Made by a program: the position numbers and the translations under genes. Shown piece by piece: positions 36,502-45,737 of a stretch of DNA of 64,000 nt (the stretch's first letter is position 1; each line of letters begins with the position of its first letter). Below the pieces are notes generated by a model. That model was not told where the DNA came from. It ran no database searches and saw nothing but the letters and a program-made list of their open reading frames with translations. The stretch is from Undibacterium hunanense (lineage in GTDB: Bacteria; Pseudomonadota; Gammaproteobacteria; Burkholderiales; Burkholderiaceae_D). The stretch is from NCBI RefSeq assembly GCF_014284335.1, contig NZ_JACOGF010000001.1, positions 124,001 to 188,000 on the forward strand, in the 5' to 3' direction.

Positions 36502-39086
36502 TGCACAACCCCAGTCACAGTACCAGCACGTATTTTATTTTCACCAAAGACGCGAGTGATTTGGCGACTCAGATTACCGCCGTTATCCGTCACATTTTCT
36601 GCGACGCGGTTACCCAACAAATCGAGGGTATAGTTGATACTGTTGCCAAGGTTGTCGCTGATTTTTATCAGGCGATGTGCATCGTCATAGGTAAGACTAA
36701 TACTGCTATTGTCTGGCATACGAACCTGGATTACCTGACCAGCTGCATCATAGTCATAGTTGGTAGTTTCTGACGCACCGCCCCCCGTAACCGTACGTTG
36801 ACGCACCCAGCCTCTGGGGCTGTACGTGTAGGTGGTGACCAGGCCGTTGGCGTCTGTAATGCGACCTACACGGCCATTGCCGTCATAATCAGACAGGCTG
36901 GTAACATGGCCCACTGCATTGGTAATACTCGCCAGGTTACCCTTCGTATCGTATGCGTAGATTGTCTTATCAAGGACGTCTGTACGAGGGCCTGTCGCCG
37001 TCAATATCTGGCCAACATTGTTGTAGGTGTAGGTCCAGGTGCGGACATTTCCCACTGCGGCTGCACTAGCGCCCTGACTTCCATCTGCGTCGCTGGTTGC
37101 CTGCTCTGAACGCGTTAGGACGTTACCATTTGCATCATGGGTGAAACTGGTTTTACGTAATGGCGAGTTGATCTGTGCTGGCACATTGAGTGTCGCATGC
37201 CAGATGGTACTGGTGGTTTGTACAATTGGTTTTCCTACCGCTGTAATTCTTTTTGTTTCCAAATTACGAGTCAGGTCATATTCATAATTGGTGACATTGC
37301 CAATTAAGTCCAAGGCATATGTCACATTGCCATTCGCATCGAATTTATATTCTGTCGTTGTAGGACACCTACCTTCACAGCTACCAGATGGCATGGAATA
37401 AAATTTTGGAACACCTAGCACGCGCTTATAAAGCCATGTTGTATTTGTCGCAACTGCATTACCCGGCATGCCGCTAAAGAATTTGACTGTATGACGGTCA
37501 TCTGCACCATCTACACTAAATCGATAGGTCATTTCTACTTTATCGACACCGCCTGCATGTTCAGAAGTCGTAGCATAACCTGCGCAGTCATAACCCCACG
37601 ATAGGGTACGTGTGCCATTTTCATCAGTAATGCCAGTTAATAGATTGGGCACGCTTCCGTAGTTTTCCAAAACGTTCATATCACTACTACAAGCAACACC
37701 ATAATTAATCAGCGCCGCTTCGTTATAGTGATAAATCTTCTCTTTCCCATCCGGATAGACAATGCTGGTCAAATAATTCGGACAAGCAACATTGAAGCCC
37801 CCTGACGTTTGGCAATTGCCTGTCACGCCACCATATTTGTAGGTATAGGTTTGATTATCTGGAGAAATCACCTTGGAAATCTGTCCAACAGAAGTGTATT
37901 CAAATTGGACTTGCCTTCCCCAATTATCGGTTACACACATCAAACGCCCGGCAGGTGGCAACTCATTTGCCTGAACATGTGTGCAGATAGGAGCATCCGC
38001 AGGAAATCTTGACACGGACGTGTCATTGCTGGCACCTGTGCTATAGGTTAGAGTCTGAGTCACACCAGCGCGTGTTGATATAGAAAGAAGTTTACCGTCT
38101 GGAGCAAATTTCTCAATTTCATCGCTATCACCATCGACAAAAGTCCAGGTAATTTCGTTATTGCTATTGAGTCCCGTGGTAAGACGGCTATTTGAGTCAG
38201 CTTCACCAACTGCAACACCGTTTACCATCCGAAACACCTCACGTCCGCCCGACGGCCTCAAAACCGATACCACCGCAGGCACTGCCGTACGCGTCAGCAC
38301 GGACGATAAATCAGGGCAAAACACCTTATTATTGACGGAACTGATCACACATGCAGGTATTTCTGGGTTCAATAAATTGTCTGACTCTGCGACCATTCTT
38401 GTATCAAAACGGCTAGTCCAGTGGCGACCAAACAGTCGGATTGTTCCCTCATCAGTACTGGTTATTCTGCTGCTATATGTCCGGGCCAAACTGAATCCCG
38501 TATTGACAACAGAAAAGTCTGATTCTTGTTCAACCACAGCGCCGGTTCCGGGGTAAATTGGATCACCACAACCTGGATTTGAATTGGGTTGTTGCCCTGC
38601 GCCCGCAGTCGGTGTCGGCTTTGGACAAATCTTGGGTTCTTTGCGCGGACCTGGGCCATTATATTTATTCCCGCATTGCGCATATTTTTCATAATACAAC
38701 TCACTGCCTTTGCACTGACATGCCTTTTGGTCGCCCGTAGGTACACTGCCGCCTGTACATAGTGCGCCTACCTTTATCCATGCTATAAAACTGGCCGGAT
38801 CAGCACCATTTTTCGGCTTGGAGAGGCACGAAACTGAACCATCATCCTGAGGAGGGTAACGACTATCCGGACCACCGATCCCATAAATGTTCAACCCACT
38901 TGTATCCGGCTTAGCAAATGTCTCAAAACATGCAGCCTCTGCTGATCCGAACAAGGTAAATCCATCCCCCCAAACTGACCAATGATATGTCGGCGCTGGT
39001 GCCTTGTTATCCAGCGCATAAGCTGATGAAGCAAACAGTAGAACGAAAATTAGAAAAAAGAGTTTACGCATAACGTGCTTTAGCAT
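36498..39086 (-). CDS. N-terminal Rhs protein (DUF6531 plus YD repeats)
   Basis: 862 residues; an ATG at 39071 is an equally possible start. The signal peptide is KLFFLIFVLLFASSAYA. A Cys-containing N-terminal region (GDQKACQCKGSELYYEKYAQCGNKY) leads to GCGDPIYPGTGAVVEQESDFSVVNTGFSLARTYSSR, the DUF6531 entry of Rhs proteins. YD repeats run to the end (TWTYTYNNVGQILTATGPR, TNYDYDAAGQVIQVRMPDNSSISLTYDDAHRLIKISDNLGNSINYTLDLLGNRV). It stops in the middle of the repeat array, and the next Rhs gene overlaps by 4 bases. Sec export is unusual for Rhs; most are T6SS-linked, but no PAAR or VgrG is present. Confidence 0.9.
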   Translation of the reverse strand: MLKHVMRKLFFLIFVLLFASSAYALDNKAPAPTYHWSVWGDGFTLFGSAEAACFETFAKPDTSGLNIYGIGGPDSRYPPQDDGSVSCLSKPKNGADPASFIAWIKVGALCTGGSVPTGDQKACQCKGSELYYEKYAQCGNKYNGPGPRKEPKICPKPTPTAGAGQQPNSNPGCGDPIYPGTGAVVEQESDFSVVNTGFSLARTYSSRITSTDEGTIRLFGRHWTSRFDTRMVAESDNLLNPEIPACVISSVNNKVFCPDLSSVLTRTAVPAVVSVLRPSGGREVFRMVNGVAVGEADSNSRLTTGLNSNNEITWTFVDGDSDEIEKFAPDGKLLSISTRAGVTQTLTYSTGASNDTSVSRFPADAPICTHVQANELPPAGRLMCVTDNWGRQVQFEYTSVGQISKVISPDNQTYTYKYGGVTGNCQTSGGFNVACPNYLTSIVYPDGKEKIYHYNEAALINYGVACSSDMNVLENYGSVPNLLTGITDENGTRTLSWGYDCAGYATTSEHAGGVDKVEMTYRFSVDGADDRHTVKFFSGMPGNAVATNTTWLYKRVLGVPKFYSMPSGSCEGRCPTTTEYKFDANGNVTYALDLIGNVTNYEYDLTRNLETKRITAVGKPIVQTTSTIWHATLNVPAQINSPLRKTSFTHDANGNVLTRSEQATSDADGSQGASAAAVGNVRTWTYTYNNVGQILTATGPRTDVLDKTIYAYDTKGNLASITNAVGHVTSLSDYDGNGRVGRITDANGLVTTYTYSPRGWVRQRTVTGGGASETTNYDYDAAGQVIQVRMPDNSSISLTYDDAHRLIKISDNLGNSINYTLDLLGNRVAENVTDNGGNLSRQITRVFGENKIRAGTVTGVVQ

Positions 39087-39349
39087 TTCAACAAAAAAAT
39101 TGACGCAAAAAAATCAGCGCCCAGAGGTGGTGCGATTACGAAAGGGAAAGTGAGTCAATAGGTGATGTAGCGCAAAACCGCCAACGCAGGAGGAAATTGG
39201 AAACATGCACGCGCAAAACCAGTTACAACATTTGCGCCCGAATTAACATGATAAATACGTGCCTAAGTATATTATAAAAAAATTCTTATTGTTAATTTTT
39301 GTTACGGATTTTTATTGAATCGGACATGACATGTTCATACATGCTACGT
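39087..39349. promoter_or_regulatory. AT-rich gap between the secretion operon and the rhs genes
   Basis: 263 bases with no gene. The left half (up to about 39240) would be the rhs leader and the right half is very AT-rich, so it could hold an rhs promoter. No clear terminator hairpin was found, and read-through from the secretion operon is possible. Confidence 0.4.
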
Positions 39350-39856
39350 TCAAGGCATTTTAAATACCCAGTCTTCGTAGCTTTTTTTATTTTCGAAATC
39401 ACTCATTGACACTGGAAACTGGGCAATCTTGATCGGTTCGCGATCTGATTTGCTATGAATGCCTACGATACCTTTACCGTCAGGCGATGTGATCAAACCC
39501 CAATCTGGCTTTAAGCGAATGGGATCAATATATAACTTGCGCAAGTGTCGCCTGACTGCGGGTGTGCGATTGTCACGCAACAGTTCGTCGAGTGATGGTG
39601 GTGCCCTGCTGACACCGGGTGGCGTAGCATTGGCGTAGCTTAACAAGGCGCGCTGGAATTCTTGTCCGATGAAAAGCAATTCTTCTTCAGCCGCTCGTCT
39701 TTGCGCAAAAGAGGCTAATTGCAGTGTCGCCATTGCCGCCAGCGACAACAATGCCAATACCAGCAACAAGCTGAGATAAGTCAAACCACCAGACCGGTAC
39801 CTGAACAGGTAATTTGAACGGTGATTGTTCATCCTGACTGACCTGACTTGCATCAT
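39350..39856 (-). CDS. Pseudopilin-like protein without the conserved Glu5
   Basis: 168 residues; start overlaps the previous stop by 4 bases. The N-terminal prepilin-like stretch is SGG-LTYLSLLLVLALLSLAAMATLQLA followed by FAQRRAAEEELLFIGQEFQRALLSYA. Position +5 after the presumed cleavage is Ser, not Glu. Among pseudopilins this is typical of the tip subunit GspK, though this protein is much shorter. It is the last gene of the secretion operon. Confidence 0.8.
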   Translation of the reverse strand: MMQVRSVRMNNHRSNYLFRYRSGGLTYLSLLLVLALLSLAAMATLQLASFAQRRAAEEELLFIGQEFQRALLSYANATPPGVSRAPPSLDELLRDNRTPAVRRHLRKLYIDPIRLKPDWGLITSPDGKGIVGIHSKSDREPIKIAQFPVSMSDFENKKSYEDWVFKMP

Positions 39857-40245
39857 AGCGAACTGTACGTTTTTCCATCAGTACGCTGACCTTGTGCACC
39901 ACTTTGCAGATTATAGACCTGCCCTTGCTGTCCTTCTGCAGGAGGAATAATCAACCAGGTGGATGCACTCTCTGTTATCGGGTCTATTGGTAAGGCTTTC
40001 AGGTATTTTCGCTCTACCAATTCCAACAAACTGTCCGGGTAGTGGCCGGTGTCTGCATAATACTTGTCTATACTTTCCCTGGTAGTACGCAGATTTTCAA
40101 TCAAGACGACTTCTTTGCCTTTATCTATACTTTGAAAATACCTGGGTATGGTCAGTGTTGCCAACAGTGCCAGAATAGCCAGCACCACCAATAACTCTAT
40201 AAGAGTAAAGCCCGTTTCACGCTTTGTAATTGATGGATGCGTCAT
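39853..40245 (-). CDS. GspG/H-like pseudopilin
   Basis: 130 residues with a perfect type IV prepilin signal (RETGFTLIELLVVLAILALLATLTIPRYF), Glu5 present. The globular part (NLRTTRESIDKYYADTGHYPDSLLELVERKYLKALPIDPITES) follows the GspG fold with the PxDP loop. Confidence 0.9.
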   Translation of the reverse strand: MTHPSITKRETGFTLIELLVVLAILALLATLTIPRYFQSIDKGKEVVLIENLRTTRESIDKYYADTGHYPDSLLELVERKYLKALPIDPITESASTWLIIPPAEGQQGQVYNLQSGAQGQRTDGKTYSSL

Positions 40246-40284
40246 TTGTCGTACCTGCTACTTTCTATTTTTGAATATCGACCA

Positions 40285-40764
40285 TCACCACTGCCGATAA
40301 GAAATACCATTCAAGCCAGTTTGTTTGTTGTCTGAATAAATGTCGTAGACATCTTCGCCCTCTTGCGGGTCGCTGGCTTCGCTGGCATAACAGCGTTTAC
40401 CCCAGGAACTTGCTGCATCCAGCGCTTGATTCAATTGCATGGGATCACGTGGCAACCTGCGTAACAGGTATATTTTTTTTCGATTCGGATCACGCTGATC
40501 GATGACGCCATCCACCAGGACGTCCAGGCTGGGCGGATAACCTGATGCATTGAAGTTACGGGCAATACGACCTTCATCACTAAGCCGTTTGTATTGATCT
40601 ATGGCGTTGCGTATTTCTCTCAATGAAAGACGCAGCTCCTGTTCTTTACCACGCTGTGCCGATAACTGTGCCATGGGAACTGCAATGCTGGCCAGTACGC
40701 CAATAATTGCCAGTGTCACCAGCAATTCAATCAGCGTAAAACCTGATGCATTTTTTAATTTCAT
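40285..40764 (-). CDS. GspG-like pseudopilin
   Basis: 159 residues; prepilin signal NASGFTLIELLVTLAIIGVLASIAVPMAQL. The globular region has LRLSLREIRNAIDQYKRLSDEGRI and RRLPRDPMQ. C-terminal EGEDVYDIYSDNKQTGLNGISYRQW resembles the Ca-binding end of GspG. It lies 12 bases after the secretin gene. Confidence 0.9.
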   Translation of the reverse strand: MKLKNASGFTLIELLVTLAIIGVLASIAVPMAQLSAQRGKEQELRLSLREIRNAIDQYKRLSDEGRIARNFNASGYPPSLDVLVDGVIDQRDPNRKKIYLLRRLPRDPMQLNQALDAASSWGKRCYASEASDPQEGEDVYDIYSDNKQTGLNGISYRQW

Positions 40765-40776
40765 TGTTCAGATCAG

Positions 40777-43134
40777 TCAAGGCAATATTTCAATGTTCAC
40801 TGGTGCTACCTGCGACATGGGAAGTGCTTTGCCAGTCATACCAACAGGCACTACAGAGGTGACTTGTACCGGAGTGGATTCTGCCGCTGCCATAGCGCGG
40901 AAATTGACTGTCATCAAACTGCCTGGGCTGCTGGCACCGCCCAAGGTGCGGACGTTGGTGACTACGACTTGTCCATTAGGGTCAATTTGCGCGTTGAAGG
41001 TAGTCGCCGCCCCACCCTGCTTTAGAAATATGCCTTCATTGACACTGACGACTTGTAGTACTTTCGGATTAAAGTTCAGGCTTAAGGGTACACTGGTCAC
41101 TGCCTGATCTGATTGCATGATCAGTTGTAATGAAAAGATATCTCCTATTTTTACGCTGCGCGGCCCTTGCCAGGCCAGTTGCGGCATACCTGGCAAATTG
41201 ACGGCAGCGACGCCAGGGCCAATGACACCTGGGTTAACGCTGCCAGAGTTCATGCCATTGCCCGAGCCGCCATTGCCATTCATTGCGTTACTGTTATTTT
41301 TTTGCGTAACTTTGGATGCGTCAGCGTCGACAGAAGATGTCGCTGGCATGGTCGTGGGGGCAGCATCAGGAAAGTCTGGACGAACCCTGAAACTTGTTTC
41401 GGTGCCTGACTGGAATTCAGCATTGATCGCATCTGGCCGCTGGATATTGCGTATTAAGTGCGGCGTAATCGACAAGACGATTTCTGTTTTTTGGCTATCG
41501 TCAAGCTGGCTACCAAACAAGCGGCCTACCAGCGGCAACTCGCCAATGCCAGGCATTTTATTGGCAGAGTTACGTTCTTCATCATTGATCAAACCTGCCA
41601 ATATTTGCGTCTCTCCATTTTTCAGGCGCAGTACGGTGCTGGCGGTACGGGTACCGATTTGGTATGCCACGGAACCAGATTGTGTTTTGATTTGACTGGT
41701 GAGGCTACTGACTTCCAGTGAGATTTTTATGCCAACGTCGTTGTCAAGGTAAATGGTGGGCTCGACATCGAGTTTCAAACCCACTTCGATATAGTTGATG
41801 GATTCTGAAACAAAGCCTGTTGATGTTGCTGTCGTGGTGATATTGGGTACACGTTCGCCTATCAGGATTTTGGCTTTTTCATGATTTTTTGCACGTATGC
41901 GTGGATTTGCCAATAAATTGGCATCGCCAGTTTCTCTTCTGGCTTTGACAGAAACAGGGCCTACACCAACACCGATAGTGGAAGGATTGATATTACTGCG
42001 CAAATCGCGCAAATTCAGTGTGCCACCTGCGGTTGCAGACAAAGGTGTCAGAGTAAGGCTGTTTGGCCACTGTATGCCCAGATCCAAAAGGCGGGTTCGC
42101 TTGATCTCCAGTATCTCTACTTCAAGCATGACCTCTGGTTCTGGCACGTCATGCAAGGCAATCAGTTTTTCTGCCAGCTTGATTGCATCCGGACTATCTC
42201 TCAGGATCAGCATATTGAGTTTTTCATCGACAACAATGTCACGTGTCTTTACTATAGTCTTGAGTGAGCTGGACACTGCCTTGGCATCTGCATTGGTCAG
42301 GTAAAAGCTTTTTACCACCATTTCTTGATATTCTTTTTGTTTTGCTGCGGTGTTCGGATAAATCAGAATAGTATTGCTATCGAGTACCTGCTTTTCCAAT
42401 TGATTGGTCAACAAGGTAAAGTGAATCGCTGATTCTATGGTGCTATTTTTTAATAAAATGGAAGTACGCTGATCGGTCTTGACGTCACGATCAAATAGAA
42501 AATTAATGCCCGATGTACGGGAAATAACTTCAAAAACCTGTCTTAGCGGTGCATCTCTGAATTCTATGCTGATTGGTTTTTTGTAATTGTTAGTTACTTT
42601 GGTTTCTTGTGGTGCCTGTACAATAATTTCAGCCACCAGTCTGGCCAATTTATTGGCACCGGCATCCATGGAATTTTCTGCCAGGATTTTTTTCAGTAAT
42701 TGCTGTGCACGGGCAAAATCTTTTTTTTCATATGCACTTTGTGCATCCATCAATAAGGCTGCGTGCTGATCCAGCATATCCAGCTTCAACAGGCCTGCCC
42801 TGGCCTGCTCATTGGCGGCATCTATACTTAAAATTCGTTGATAGTTTTTTCTCGCGGCCTGATATTTTTCCAGCCTGACAGATTGATCTGCCTGCTCTGA
42901 CAAATCATAGATTACTTTTTCTCGTGTTTTGAGGTAGGCCTTGCGGTATTCAAGTTGATCAGGTGCCGCTGTCATGGCAAGCTTGAATTTATCCAGCCCC
43001 TCTTCGAGCTTATCCTGGGCAATAAAATCCTTCCCTTCACGATATGCCATCTGCGCTGCACAGCCATATAGTGATAGGGATACAGCGATGATCGCTATAT
43101 ATCTGAAAAAGGAAGAACTGGAGTATGAAATCAT
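40777..43134 (-). CDS. Secretin (GspD/MshL-like lipoprotein) with TPR N-terminus and C-terminal cohesin-like domain
   Basis: 785 residues. Lipobox SLYGC near residue 25 marks an outer-membrane lipoprotein. TPR-like helices lie at about 30-165. An STN/N0 domain (IEFRDAPLRQVFEVISRTSGINFLFDRDV) and N1 domain (KSFYLTNADAKAVSSSLKTIV) precede the secretin barrel (about 330-570) with LLANPRIRAKNHEKAKILIGERVP and NKMPGIGELPLVGRLFGSQ. After a Ser/Asn/Gly linker, residues about 650-785 form a cohesin-type beta-sandwich (VKIGDIFSLQLIMQSDQAVTSVPLSLNFNPKVLQVVSVNEG). This extra domain occurs in a subset of MSHA/T2SS-like secretins and could bind surface partners. Confidence 0.92.
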   Translation of the reverse strand: MISYSSSSFFRYIAIIAVSLSLYGCAAQMAYREGKDFIAQDKLEEGLDKFKLAMTAAPDQLEYRKAYLKTREKVIYDLSEQADQSVRLEKYQAARKNYQRILSIDAANEQARAGLLKLDMLDQHAALLMDAQSAYEKKDFARAQQLLKKILAENSMDAGANKLARLVAEIIVQAPQETKVTNNYKKPISIEFRDAPLRQVFEVISRTSGINFLFDRDVKTDQRTSILLKNSTIESAIHFTLLTNQLEKQVLDSNTILIYPNTAAKQKEYQEMVVKSFYLTNADAKAVSSSLKTIVKTRDIVVDEKLNMLILRDSPDAIKLAEKLIALHDVPEPEVMLEVEILEIKRTRLLDLGIQWPNSLTLTPLSATAGGTLNLRDLRSNINPSTIGVGVGPVSVKARRETGDANLLANPRIRAKNHEKAKILIGERVPNITTTATSTGFVSESINYIEVGLKLDVEPTIYLDNDVGIKISLEVSSLTSQIKTQSGSVAYQIGTRTASTVLRLKNGETQILAGLINDEERNSANKMPGIGELPLVGRLFGSQLDDSQKTEIVLSITPHLIRNIQRPDAINAEFQSGTETSFRVRPDFPDAAPTTMPATSSVDADASKVTQKNNSNAMNGNGGSGNGMNSGSVNPGVIGPGVAAVNLPGMPQLAWQGPRSVKIGDIFSLQLIMQSDQAVTSVPLSLNFNPKVLQVVSVNEGIFLKQGGAATTFNAQIDPNGQVVVTNVRTLGGASSPGSLMTVNFRAMAAAESTPVQVTSVVPVGMTGKALPMSQVAPVNIEILP

Positions 43135-43160
43135 AAGTAATCAGTTTGCTTGTGGCTACG

Positions 43161-43733
43161 TTAATCAACGTTACCAATTTGTATGGTTTGTACCTGATTC
43201 AGGGGCAAGTAAGTCAGGGTCATGACGGGTGGCTTGATAACATCCACTCTATAGCTGCCTTCCAGAACGCTTTGCTCTTGAACGATATAAGTTTTTTCAC
43301 CGTAAGAGAGGTAAACTTCTGTCACCCCTTCTTCCACTCTTTTACCTATATAACGAAACGGCATGGGAGGCGCACTTGGCGGTGGAGGTGGTGGTGCCTT
43401 GGCCACCGGCGGTGGAGGTGGCACCCACGACTGCGCTGAAAAAAAACTGTCACTGGCTTTATAGTCACCAGAAATCAAGGATTTTCTGTCAATGATGCTG
43501 CCAATATCAGGCCCAGGTTTTTTTTCTGCTTTGACACCAGATTGATTCACGACCTGACTGTACGCAGGCTTGCCGGGCAAGACTTCATTACCTGACTTTT
43601 TTGCTTCTTGCTTTACGGTTTTTGCAGGAGTTGCAGCGTCAACGATGTCATTTTCGGGTGTCCTGTCTGCAAAAAAAGCAAACCAGACTCCTATGAGCAA
43701 GCCGATTCCAAGTAAGATTTTTCTTAACTTCAT
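43161..43733 (-). CDS. PilP/GspC-like inner-membrane secretion protein
   Basis: 190 residues: one N-terminal helix (KILLGIGLLIGVWFAFFA), a linker, a proline run (VPPPPPVAKAPPPPPPSAPPMP), then a beta domain FRYIGKRVEEGVTEVYLSYGEKTYIVQEQSVLEGSYRVDVIKPPVMTLTYLPLNQVQTIQIG. This is the HR/PilP-type domain that contacts the secretin. Overlaps the PilO-like gene by 4 bases. Confidence 0.8.
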   Translation of the reverse strand: MKLRKILLGIGLLIGVWFAFFADRTPENDIVDAATPAKTVKQEAKKSGNEVLPGKPAYSQVVNQSGVKAEKKPGPDIGSIIDRKSLISGDYKASDSFFSAQSWVPPPPPVAKAPPPPPPSAPPMPFRYIGKRVEEGVTEVYLSYGEKTYIVQEQSVLEGSYRVDVIKPPVMTLTYLPLNQVQTIQIGNVD

Positions 43734-44344
43734 TCGATATTTCCTGATGAAGATGCAGGTTCGTCAGTAACAAATAAGGTGAAGACGATTTTAGAATCAA
43801 TGACTGCTCCATTTATCGTTTCACGTTTGAATGAAATTTCATCCAATGACGCAAACGGGATCGTAAGCAGCACTTGTTCAACAAATTTACGCAATTGTGT
43901 ATAGCTTCCCTTTACGGGCAACTGTATGCGATAGGTAAAATATTGACCCGCATTATTTTTTGACAGTTGATATTCACCTGTCTTAATTGCGATACCTGAT
44001 TCTGTCGCCAGAAAAAATACTGTCTTTAGCTGCTGCTCAACATATTTTTTTTCACCCAGATGTTCATAAAATATATTCAGGCGAACTGTATTTTCATCAC
44101 TGACAATCTGCTTCAGATCGAGCTGTAGTAGTTGCTTTTTTTCTTTCAGTTCTGTCGCCCGCTCTTCAAGTCGAAAAACTTGCTTTTGGGTGTAAGGTAT
44201 GCCCCAACACCAGGCAACAATAATCGCGACAAGCATCAAGAGCAGAAACAAGTTCGCCACGCCGATGGCGCGCAAGGCGACTTGTACCAGCAAGCTTACC
44301 GGCGGCGCCGGTTTGTTCACTTGATTGATCTGGGCAGAGGTCAT
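43730..44344 (-). CDS. PilO/GspM-like inner-membrane protein
   Basis: 204 residues from the ATG at 44344, which overlaps the previous stop as ATGA; the ATG at 44365 is less likely. One helix (IGVANLFLLLMLVAIIVAWCW), a coiled coil (QKQVFRLEERATELKEKKQLLQLDLKQIV) and a ferredoxin-like domain (YRIQLPVKGSYTQLRKFVEQVLLTIPFASLDEISF) match PilO. Confidence 0.82.
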   Translation of the reverse strand: MTSAQINQVNKPAPPVSLLVQVALRAIGVANLFLLLMLVAIIVAWCWGIPYTQKQVFRLEERATELKEKKQLLQLDLKQIVSDENTVRLNIFYEHLGEKKYVEQQLKTVFFLATESGIAIKTGEYQLSKNNAGQYFTYRIQLPVKGSYTQLRKFVEQVLLTIPFASLDEISFKRETINGAVIDSKIVFTLFVTDEPASSSGNIE

Positions 44345-44895
44345 TGCTTTACCTCTGATTGCCACTGCGCTTCAAATTGAAAGCGGATTGGTTTACTTGG
44401 ATCTTGTTCATTGATCTCATGTTTTTCCAGAACAATCGAAGAAAAAAAAGCCTGTCGTTTTAATACTTCAATATAGGCAATCATGTCTTCAGTGCTCTTG
44501 GACTCGGCAATGCCTTTCATCAATGACTTTTTCATGTCTGGAGTTACTTGCAGCAAAGCCGCTTTATCAGTGGTCGCTTTTTCCAGCGCATCAAGTAAAT
44601 TGGTCCATGGTGTATTCAATTGTCCAATAGCCTGATTGACCGCATTGGTTTTATCAACGGGTAGTTTCATCACTACCTGCTTTTTCTTGCCAGCTTGCAG
44701 CTTTGCTATTTCGGCTTGCGTGGTCTGCACTTTAACTTCTGTATCCCGCTGCCTTTGCAGTAGTTGCATGGAGCGCCACGCGAGGACGCTCCCCATTGAC
44801 AGCACCAGCAGCGCTAACAAAAAACTCGTCAGCGTCGTGTTATACAAACGCCTTACCAGTGAGTTAGGCGCGAAATCAATTTGCAACATTTTCAT
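44341..44895 (-). CDS. PilN/GspL-C-like inner-membrane protein
   Basis: 184 residues. Starts MKMLQIDFAPNSLVRRLYNTTLTSFLLALLVLSMGSVLAW with one membrane helix, then a coiled coil and an alpha/beta domain (DMIAYIEVLKRQAFFSSIVLEKHEINEQDPSKPIRFQFEAQW). The DFA..S motif near the N-terminus is how PilN binds PilM. Overlaps its neighbours on both sides. Confidence 0.82.
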   Translation of the reverse strand: MKMLQIDFAPNSLVRRLYNTTLTSFLLALLVLSMGSVLAWRSMQLLQRQRDTEVKVQTTQAEIAKLQAGKKKQVVMKLPVDKTNAVNQAIGQLNTPWTNLLDALEKATTDKAALLQVTPDMKKSLMKGIAESKSTEDMIAYIEVLKRQAFFSSIVLEKHEINEQDPSKPIRFQFEAQWQSEVKQ

Positions 44896-45737
44896 GATGC
44901 TGCTCTCGCCTGCAAATGAGCCGGCTCTTTCACCTTCAAGGGACTTATCTCCGTTTTTGGCAAAACGAGAGTCGCGATTGGCCAGGTTTTCGATATCGAA
45001 CTATCGACACACTTCCAGTTTGAGGGTATGTCTCCAGCCAATTTAAGCTGCCCAGGCATTGGCAATTGATGCGAGATGGACTCGCGCTGTATCTGCGCGC
45101 ACATCCAGTCTTGTGCATTATCCAATGGCAGGGTCAGCACCTTGATGGCCTGCAGCCTGCCTTCATTGATCATGGCAAGCACTACATTCTGATCAAAAAT
45201 GGTAGCAAACCAATCCCCTGCCAGCAGTTGAGCCCTGCAGTCATTCCAGATACGTACAAAACGTGGCTGCAGGCTCAATACATGTTGACGATGTATTCTG
45301 GCAGAATCTGAAATGGCGATTTGCAAGGCTTTGGGGATGGCACAAACCAGCGATGGCGATGCAAGCTGCCAATCGGCATTCATCTGCCAGTCATCGCCCG
45401 GCAATCCAAATAAAGTCTCAAAACGCATATTCGCAACAGCCATATAGTCTTGCAAAGATTTTGCATTCGCTGGTGGCAGTACAATAAAATACTTCAGCAA
45501 TTCATCAGCTATTGTCAAGTGCAAGAAAGCTGATTTTTTGGGCATGCCATTAAAAGCTTTTCCCCAAGCTTCAGACATGTTTGCCAGATTGATCTGGGCA
45601 TTTGCGCCTGACGCATATTGATGCTGGTGCAGTAGCGTTTGTTTTTTTGAGCGATGCCATGCCCCAGGTTTGTATGCCAGTTTCAAATATCCGGCATGGA
45701 TATACACACTGATGGAAGACGCAAAAAATTTAAGCAT
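44892..45737 (-). CDS. PilM/GspL-N-like cytoplasmic protein, divergent
   Basis: 281 residues from the ATG at 45737, which overlaps the gspE stop (ATGCTTAA). It lies where PilM is expected, directly before the PilN-like gene. The sequence (SISVYIHAGYLKLAYKPG; ADELLKYFIVLPPANAKSLQDYMAVANMRFETLFGLPGDDWQMNADWQ) has the strand-helix pattern of the actin-like fold. I do not see clear ATP-binding motifs. Assignment rests partly on gene order. Confidence 0.7.
   Translation of the reverse strand: MLKFFASSISVYIHAGYLKLAYKPGAWHRSKKQTLLHQHQYASGANAQINLANMSEAWGKAFNGMPKKSAFLHLTIADELLKYFIVLPPANAKSLQDYMAVANMRFETLFGLPGDDWQMNADWQLASPSLVCAIPKALQIAISDSARIHRQHVLSLQPRFVRIWNDCRAQLLAGDWFATIFDQNVVLAMINEGRLQAIKVLTLPLDNAQDWMCAQIQRESISHQLPMPGQLKLAGDIPSNWKCVDSSISKTWPIATLVLPKTEISPLKVKEPAHLQARAAS

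Noticed and set aside
32498..39086. T6SS-linked Rhs locus
   Set aside because: No VgrG, PAAR, Hcp, EagR chaperone or T6SS structural gene in the window, and the Rhs proteins carry Sec signal peptides.
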